From positions 1-10,462 of the forward strand of contig JAGWNO010000069.1 in the NCBI GenBank assembly GCA_028871235.1: a stretch of DNA of 10,462 nt. Direction: 5' to 3'. The position numbers and the translations under genes are program-made. The notes under the pieces were generated by a model. The model worked only from the letters and a program-made list of their open reading frames with translations. It was not told the origin of the DNA and ran no database searches. The DNA is from Gammaproteobacteria bacterium. GTDB lineage: Bacteria; Pseudomonadota; Gammaproteobacteria; Natronospirales; REEB76. Of the stretch, positions 6,469-10,462 are shown piece by piece. Numbering within the stretch: position 1 is the stretch's first letter; each line of letters opens with the position of its first letter.

Positions 6469-7113
6469 CTAGCGTGGCCGTGGATTGAAATAATGGCGGC
6501 CGCTCTTCACACGGCGGATCTCCTGCACCAGCAGGCCGTAATCCTCCGCGCTGTCCACCAGGTTGATATCGCTGGCGTTCACGATCAGCAACGGTGAACG
6601 CGCGTAATAATGGAAGAAACGTGCGTAAGCATCTGCGATCCGCTCCAAATAGTCGCGCTGGATGAACTGCTCGTAGCCGACGCCGCGGCGCACCACCCGT
6701 TGCATCAACACTTCAACTGGTGCCTGCAGATACACCACCAGATCCGGGGCCGGTGCGTCCAGGGTGAAACGCTGATACACCTGTTCGTACAACGCCAGTT
6801 CGTCATCATCCAGGTTTAGCTGTGCGAACAACCGGTCCTTCTCCAGCATGAAATCCACCACCCGCAGCAGCGTGAATATATCTCCCTGGCGCAATTGCTG
6901 CAGTTGACGGGCGCGCTGGAACAGGAACGACAACTGCGTTGGCAGTGCGACGCTCCTTGGGTCGCGGTAGAAACGCTCCAGGAAAGGGTTGTCGGCGGCA
7001 CGCTCCAGCAGCGGTTCGCCGCCGAAGGTCTCGGCAAGTCTTTTCGCCAGGCTGGTCTTGCCGACGCCGATGGGACCTTCCACAACCAGATAGCGGGGCT
7101 GAGCTTCACTCAT
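6469..7113 (-). CDS. Deoxynucleoside kinase family protein
   Basis: This 214-residue protein belongs to the dNK family (deoxyguanosine/deoxyadenosine/deoxycytidine kinase type), which phosphorylates deoxynucleosides at the 5' position in nucleotide salvage. Seen are the P-loop GPIGVGKTS (13-21; Lys19, Thr20), LLERAADNPFLERFYRDP (35-52) with Glu37 at the position of the general base of the family, QLSFLFQRARQL (60-71), DFMLEKDRLFA (87-97) in place of the usual D/E-R-S motif, PDLVVYLQAPVEVLMQRVVRRG (123-144), and a lid-like region around residues 150-170. The exact substrate cannot be told from sequence. The gene begins inside folK with an 8-base overlap, and an AGGGA sequence (7122-7126) lies 8 bases before the ATG. 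Its position between folK and panB is that of an operon member, though a direct role in folate or pantothenate synthesis is not expected. Confidence 0.88.
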   Translation of the reverse strand: MSEAQPRYLVVEGPIGVGKTSLAKRLAETFGGEPLLERAADNPFLERFYRDPRSVALPTQLSFLFQRARQLQQLRQGDIFTLLRVVDFMLEKDRLFAQLNLDDDELALYEQVYQRFTLDAPAPDLVVYLQAPVEVLMQRVVRRGVGYEQFIQRDYLERIADAYARFFHYYARSPLLIVNASDINLVDSAEDYGLLVQEIRRVKSGRHYFNPRPR

Positions 7114-7618
7114 GCGTCATTTCCCTGAGGGCTGCGATACTGTGCGGGTCGCAACGCTCGCGCAGTGCCTCTACTGTGCCGTGGCCGGGGATCACCAGCC
7201 CCGGCGCGATATCCGCGAGAGGATACAGGACGAAACTGCGCTCCGGTATGCCCGGATGGGGCAGTGTGAGTTCCGGCGTTTGCATGCAGGTTTGGCCGTA
7301 AACGAGCAGATCCAGATCCAGGGTGCGTGGCCCCCAACGCGGACCGTCGCGCCGCCGGCCGTGTCGCACTTCGATGACCTGCAGCGCATGCAGCAATACC
7401 AAGGGCGCCAGCCGCGTGACCAGCGCCGCCGCCGCGTTGATATAGTCCGGCTGGTCGCTGAGACCCAGCGGTACACTCCTATATAAAGGAGAAGCAGCCA
7501 CGAGCCGCGTGTCCTGCAGCTCCGTGAATTCCGCTAGAGCGAGGCGCAGCTGCGCGGCCGGCCCGTCCAGGTTGCTGCCGAGTCCCACATAGGCCAGCAC
7601 CGGCGCAAGCATGTGCAT
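7106..7618 (-). CDS. folK: 2-amino-4-hydroxy-6-hydroxymethyldihydropteridine pyrophosphokinase
   Basis: FolK transfers pyrophosphate from ATP to 6-hydroxymethyl-dihydropterin, preparing it for condensation with p-aminobenzoate in folate synthesis. The protein is 170 residues, against 159 in E. coli. Seen motifs are AYVGLGSNL (9-17), ASPLYRSVP (42-50), the pterin-site PDYINAAA stretch (57-64), and the family signature RWGPRTLDLDLLVYG (94-108), with Asp101 and Asp103 as the two magnesium ligands. LTLPHPGIPERSFVLYPLADIAPG (118-141) is also typical. The ATG at 7618 overlaps the pcnB stop in a TGATG junction, implying translational coupling; ATG 7612 is a possible alternative. The open frame continues upstream to 7744 but that part is pcnB coding sequence in another frame. 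The 3' end overlaps the kinase gene by 8 bases. Confidence 0.97.
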   Translation of the reverse strand: MHMLAPVLAYVGLGSNLDGPAAQLRLALAEFTELQDTRLVAASPLYRSVPLGLSDQPDYINAAAALVTRLAPLVLLHALQVIEVRHGRRRDGPRWGPRTLDLDLLVYGQTCMQTPELTLPHPGIPERSFVLYPLADIAPGLVIPGHGTVEALRERCDPHSIAALREMTHE

Positions 7619-8952
7619 CAAGCCGGTCGCACCGCCTCGCTGCGCCGCCGGCGCCGACGCCGGTGGCCGGCCTGGGGTGCATGGCTGGCTGTGCTCAACA
7701 GTGTGCGCTGGGCTTCCGCATCGGCAACCTGCAGTTGCGTCCACCAGTCAGCCAGTTCCCGCTCCACTTCGCCCGCCTCGGCGCGCAACACCAGGAAATC
7801 ATAGGCGGCGCGGAAGCGTGGATGGCTGAGCAGGCGCAGCGGTCGTTTGCCCTCACGCTGCGCGAAACGCGGTTGCATCTGGTAGATCTCTATCATGGGC
7901 GTGGCGAAGCGGCGCGGCAACGCCACGCGGGTAATCTGTTCCGAGACGATCTCGTCGGCGGCGCGTCGCAACGCCTCGCTGGGATGCACCCCCTGGGCCT
8001 GCAGCCCCGCCGCCTGCTGGCGCACCGGTTCCCACAACAGCGCCGCGAACAGAAATGCGGGTGTCACCGGTTTGTACTCCAGCACGCGTGCATCGGTGCT
8101 GGCCAGCGCCTTCGCGATGAAGGTGTGCGGGAAGCCTTGCTCTTCCGTGGTGAGCGCCGTCTCAGTACGCGGGAACAGCTGATCGAACAGGCGGTAATGC
8201 CGCAACATCTCGAATGCCTGCAGGCCGAAACCCGCCAGGAACAGTTTAAGGATTTCCTCGAACAGCCGGGCCGGCGGGATGTCAGCGAGCAGCGGAGCAA
8301 GATGTTTGATTGGTGCTTCAGTATCCGCGTGGATGCGGAAGCCCAGTTTGACCGCGAAACGTACTGCCCGCAGCATGCGCACCGGATCCTCCCGATAACG
8401 GGTCCCGGCATCTCCGATGAGGCGCAGCAAACCGGCCCTGAGATCATCGAGTCCGCCCACATAATCCCGCAGGGAGAAATCACGCACGTCGTAGTAAAGC
8501 GCGTTGACGGTGAAGTCGCGCCGGAAGGCATCCTGCTCCAGCGTGCCGTAGACATTGTCGCGCAGTATGCGGCCGCTGCCATCATGGGTGATATCGGCGC
8601 CTTCATCCTCGTCGTGGGCCGGTTCCTGGGTGGCGCGGAAGGTCGCCACCTCCACGATCTCGCTGCCGAAATGCACATGCGCGAGGCGGAAGCGCCGGCC
8701 AATGAGCCGGCAGTTGCGGAACAATGCCTGCAGTTCCTCGGGGCGGGCATTGGTGGCGATATCGAAATCCTTGGGTTCCCGGCCCAGCAGCAGGTCGCGC
8801 ACGCCGCCGCCCACGAGGTAGGGCTCATAGCCGGCATTTTTCAGGCGGTAGAGCACCTTGAGGGCGTTTTCTGAAATGTGGGCCCGCGAGATGTTGTGGT
8901 CGGCGCGGGGGATGATGGCGGGTGAAATGGCGGAAGGTTCCTGTGTGCTCAC
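7618..8952 (-). CDS. pcnB: Poly(A) polymerase I
   Basis: PcnB adds poly(A) tails to RNA 3' ends and so promotes RNA decay. The protein is 444 residues, near the usual 430-465. It has the class II nucleotidyltransferase head: LVGGGVRDLLLG (46-57), Asp62 and Asp64 as metal ligands in KDFDIATNA, RRDFTVNALYY (144-154), and EDPVRMLRAVRFA (188-200). IIPRADHNISRAHISENALKVLYRL (13-37) is typical of poly(A) polymerases rather than CCA-adding enzymes, as are the length and the basic C-terminus with seven Arg in a row (431-437). The start codon is GTG: an in-frame TAA lies 9 bases before it and no in-frame ATG occurs before the late MIEIYQM segment. There is no clear Shine-Dalgarno. E. coli pcnB also uses a weak non-ATG start (UUG), keeping the protein scarce. 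It heads the folK/kinase gene group. Confidence 0.95.
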   Translation of the reverse strand: MSTQEPSAISPAIIPRADHNISRAHISENALKVLYRLKNAGYEPYLVGGGVRDLLLGREPKDFDIATNARPEELQALFRNCRLIGRRFRLAHVHFGSEIVEVATFRATQEPAHDEDEGADITHDGSGRILRDNVYGTLEQDAFRRDFTVNALYYDVRDFSLRDYVGGLDDLRAGLLRLIGDAGTRYREDPVRMLRAVRFAVKLGFRIHADTEAPIKHLAPLLADIPPARLFEEILKLFLAGFGLQAFEMLRHYRLFDQLFPRTETALTTEEQGFPHTFIAKALASTDARVLEYKPVTPAFLFAALLWEPVRQQAAGLQAQGVHPSEALRRAADEIVSEQITRVALPRRFATPMIEIYQMQPRFAQREGKRPLRLLSHPRFRAAYDFLVLRAEAGEVERELADWWTQLQVADAEAQRTLLSTASHAPQAGHRRRRRRRSEAVRPA

Positions 8953-8988
8953 GTATGACTTTTACGGGGTCGCTTCTTGATGGCGAGC

Positions 8989-9016
8989 TTGAGCAAATCC
9001 GGTGCGTCCGTATAAT
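8989..9016 (+). promoter_or_regulatory. Sigma-70 promoter of the tRNA-Glu gene
   Basis: TTGAGC (8989-8994, four of six to the -35 consensus) is followed by a 16-base spacer and a perfect TATAAT (9011-9016). The start point would be near 9022-9024, about 14 bases before the mature tRNA 5' end at 9037, leaving a short leader for RNase P to remove. It lies in the gap between divergent pcnB and the tRNA. Confidence 0.8.
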
Positions 9017-9036
9017 ACCACTCCCTTTGCGACTCA

Positions 9037-9112
9037 GCTCCCTTCGTCTAGAGGCCTAGGACGGAGCCCTCTCAAGGCTTAAACACCGGTTCGAATCCGG
9101 TAGGGAGCGCCA
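9037..9112 (+). tRNA. tRNA-Glu, anticodon CTC
   Basis: A complete 76-base tRNA folds by eye. The acceptor stem pairs GCTCCCT (9037-9043) with AGGGAGC (9102-9108), followed by discriminator G9109 and an encoded CCA (9110-9112). The anticodon stem pairs GAGCC (9064-9068) with GGCTT (9076-9080), including one G-T pair, around the loop CTCTCAA with anticodon CTC at 9071-9073. The T arm pairs ACCGG with CCGGT around TTCGAAT. The sequence closely follows E. coli tRNA-Glu apart from the stems and the anticodon, which is TTC there. CTC reads GAG only, so a separate tRNA-Glu(TTC) should exist elsewhere. No terminator follows before the next gene. Confidence 0.97.
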
Positions 9113-9134
9113 CTTTCCAGCCGGCCCTGCCCCC

Positions 9135-9716
9135 ATGAGCGCAACTGATTCTCCGCAACCATCGCGCACCACGGCGCCGTCCGCCGGTTTGGCGGCACCT
9201 GGACTCGCCCGGCGATTGGCGTGCGGCGGTTATGACGCCCTGCTGGTCGCATCCCTGTGCATCCTGGCAACCTTCTGTATCGTGGCATTCGCCCGGGGCA
9301 AGGGCGTCGATTCCTTCTATGCCGGCTCTCCCGGTGCGAAATTGTTTTACCAGCTCGGCCTGCTGGCGCTCGGTTACGCCTTCTTCGGCGGATTCTGGAC
9401 CCACGGCGGTCAGACCCTCGGCATGTGCGCTTGGCGGGTGCGGGTGATCTGCATGGATGGCGCCGGTCTCGGCTGGTACCGGGCGCTGCTCCGCTATCTG
9501 ACCATGCTGATCCCCTGGCTGCTGCTGGTGTTGGGCAGTGAGCTCCTCTTCAACGCCCAGGCACAGCCGGAGCCGGGCCTGCACCACATCGCCGCGCCGC
9601 TGACGCTGCTGCTGGCCCTGCTGGGATTCATCTGGCCGCGCCTGGACACGCGCGGCTTCGCCTGGCATGACCATTTGTCCGGTACGCGTGTGGTGCTGCT
9701 GTCAAAGGAGGCGTGA
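9135..9716 (+). CDS. RDD family membrane protein
   Basis: This 193-residue inner-membrane protein belongs to the RDD family, named for conserved Arg and two Asp residues; its biochemical role is not settled, though some members are linked to ion transport. Seen are LARRLACGGYDALL (24-37) with Arg26/Arg27 and Asp34, GGQTLGMCAWRVRVI (91-105), and WHDHLSGTRVV (177-187) with Asp179. Hydrophobic segments lie at about 33-53, 70-88, 122-137 and 151-167. A soluble, Ser/Thr/Pro-rich stretch of about 20 residues leads. RDD genes beside lptF/lptG are common in gammaproteobacteria. The ATG is 22 bases after the tRNA, with C-rich sequence and no Shine-Dalgarno before it, so it may be expressed from the tRNA promoter after processing. 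A start further in (TTG, residue 19) is possible but has no better ribosome site. Confidence 0.88.
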   Translation: MSATDSPQPSRTTAPSAGLAAPGLARRLACGGYDALLVASLCILATFCIVAFARGKGVDSFYAGSPGAKLFYQLGLLALGYAFFGGFWTHGGQTLGMCAWRVRVICMDGAGLGWYRALLRYLTMLIPWLLLVLGSELLFNAQAQPEPGLHHIAAPLTLLLALLGFIWPRLDTRGFAWHDHLSGTRVVLLSKEA

Positions 9717-9736
9717 GGCGTTCAAGAATATGGTTT

Positions 9737-9747
9737 GGGAAATTCCC
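9737..9747. repeat. Short inverted repeat between RDD gene and lptG
   Basis: GGGAAATTCCC lies in the 85-base gap between the two convergent genes. An alternative, wider pairing joins TGGGAAA (9736-9742) with TTTCCCA (9759-9765) across 16 bases. Neither is followed by a clear T-run on either strand, so a terminator role is only a guess. Nothing else is recognised in the gap. Confidence 0.25.
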
Positions 9748-9801
9748 GTGTCAAGATTTTTCCCAGTTCTTCTGACCTCGCACTCCTCGCGCCCCAACTC
9801 T

Positions 9802-10462
9802 TCAATGTATCCGACTGACGGCGACGGCACTGCTGACCGCCAGCAACACAGTTGGCAACCATGCCGTCAGCACCGGATTGAAGCCGAACACCACACCGCT
9901 CTGCATGAAGATGCTGTTGAACACATAAAATCCGATACCGATGAGCATGCCGGTAACCAGACGCTGGCCGGCGCTGGCGGAACGCAGCGGTCCGAACACG
10001 AACGGCAGAGCCAGCAACAGCATCGCCAACAGCGATACGGGTTGCGCCACCTTGCCCCAGAAAGCGGCCACATAACGTGCTGCATTGATGTCATTGGCAT
10101 GCAGGTACTCGATGTAGGAATACAGGCCGCGCGCCGACAGGCTATCGGTATCCACCACGAACAGGCCCAGCAGTCCCGGACTCAGGAAAGTTCGCCATGC
10201 AAGACTCGCTGACTGCTGCGTGGTGGCGCCAGCCGGTGTCAGATAGGTCTCGCGCAGGTCTTTCAGCGTCCAAGTGCCGTCGTTGAATACCGCCGAACTG
10301 GCCTGCGCGGCGCTCACCAGTTGACGCGCACCGTGCATGCGGAAGATATAGATGCCTTGGGCGCTGCTGCGGCCGTTCATCTCACGCACGTTGAGGAACA
10401 CCGGCCCATCCTTCGCCCAGATGCCGCCGGCGTCGAGCACATTGGCCTGGTTGTGCAACAGC
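9802..10462 (-). CDS. lptG: LPS export ABC transporter permease LptG (partial; 5' part beyond right edge)
   Basis: This is the last 220 or so codons of LptG, one of the two inner-membrane permeases of the LptB2FG complex that extracts lipopolysaccharide from the inner membrane and passes it to LptC and LptA. The fragment holds the end of the periplasmic beta-jellyroll domain (ANVLDAGGIWAKDGPVFLNVREM and onward), then the YIEYLHANDINAARYVAAFWGKVAQPVS coupling region and three C-terminal membrane segments (ALPFVFGP, LIGIGFYVFNSIF and the terminal hydrophobic stretch). Family members are about 350-360 residues, so roughly the first 135-140 residues are missing. The frame stays open through the window edge; the leftmost codon of the open frame is TTG read as Leu, not a start. 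lptF normally lies just upstream. Confidence 0.93.
   Translation of the reverse strand, partial: LLHNQANVLDAGGIWAKDGPVFLNVREMNGRSSAQGIYIFRMHGARQLVSAAQASSAVFNDGTWTLKDLRETYLTPAGATTQQSASLAWRTFLSPGLLGLFVVDTDSLSARGLYSYIEYLHANDINAARYVAAFWGKVAQPVSLLAMLLLALPFVFGPLRSASAGQRLVTGMLIGIGFYVFNSIFMQSGVVFGFNPVLTAWLPTVLLAVSSAVAVSRIH

Noticed and set aside
7663..8874. 403-codon open frame on the plus strand opposite pcnB
   Set aside because: It is antisense to conserved pcnB motifs, and its product has no recognisable fold. It is a GC-rich shadow frame.
587..9112. Functional link between QueG (tRNA modification) and the tRNA-Glu gene
   Set aside because: Queuosine is placed in tRNAs for Tyr, His, Asn and Asp, which have a G at the first anticodon position. 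The tRNA here has anticodon CTC and lies over 7 kb away.
9072..9674. 200-codon minus-strand frame ending in PTGFEPVFKP
   Set aside because: The C-terminal residues are the reverse reading of the tRNA-Glu T arm, a well-known source of false protein annotations, and the rest is antisense to the RDD gene.
9037..9716. tRNA-Glu as an attachment site for an integrated element
   Set aside because: tRNA genes are common integration sites, but I saw no second copy of the tRNA 3' end in the window, no integrase, and the next genes are ordinary chromosomal ones.
9667..10212. 181-codon plus-strand frame across the RDD-lptG boundary
   Set aside because: Most of it is antisense to lptG, and its product is His/Gln-rich with no domain.

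Overview
The window is a GC-rich stretch of bacterial chromosome carrying ordinary housekeeping genes, most likely from a gammaproteobacterium. Three things support that. The divergent nnr/queG pair matches the yjeF/yjeS pair of Escherichia coli. The order pcnB-folK-...-panB-panC-panD on one strand matches the E. coli order with the fimbrial genes removed. An RDD-family membrane protein gene sits next to lptG. The exact genus cannot be read from the sequence. Weak or absent Shine-Dalgarno sequences before several genes and a tRNA-Glu with a CTC anticodon fit a GC-rich lineage outside the enterobacteria.

Layout. Positions 1-547 (minus strand) hold the 5' part of nnr, the NAD(P)HX repair enzyme; the gene runs off the left edge. 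Thirty-nine bases away, queG (epoxyqueuosine reductase) is read on the plus strand to 1675. It converges on a block of minus-strand genes which, in transcription order, is pcnB (poly(A) polymerase I), folK (folate synthesis), a deoxynucleoside kinase gene, panB, panC and panD (pantothenate synthesis), pgi (glucose-6-phosphate isomerase), and a gene for a putative 2-oxoglutarate/Fe(II) oxygenase-like protein with a C-terminal SEC-C zinc motif. To the right of pcnB, transcribed away from it, is a tRNA-Glu(CTC) gene with a clear sigma-70-type promoter. It is followed after only 22 bases by an RDD-family membrane protein gene. That gene converges on lptG, the lipopolysaccharide-export permease, whose 3' part runs off the right edge.

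How the genes work together. folK and panBCD are linked by coenzyme supply: PanB uses 5,10-methylene-tetrahydrofolate, whose synthesis needs FolK, and PanB, PanC and PanD together make pantothenate from ketoisovalerate and aspartate-derived beta-alanine. pcnB, folK and the kinase gene overlap, and panB and panC are 2 bases apart, so those parts are probably co-transcribed and translationally coupled. pgi has a possible promoter of its own, overlapped by a 15-base inverted repeat.

I found no mobile element, CRISPR array, phage gene, defence system or toxin-antitoxin pair, and no gene-free stretch over 300 bases. I do not see an undescribed multi-gene system here. The items most worth a second look are small: the SEC-C oxygenase-like protein of unknown substrate, the inverted repeat before pgi, the possibly leaderless nnr transcript, and the tRNA-Glu/RDD arrangement.
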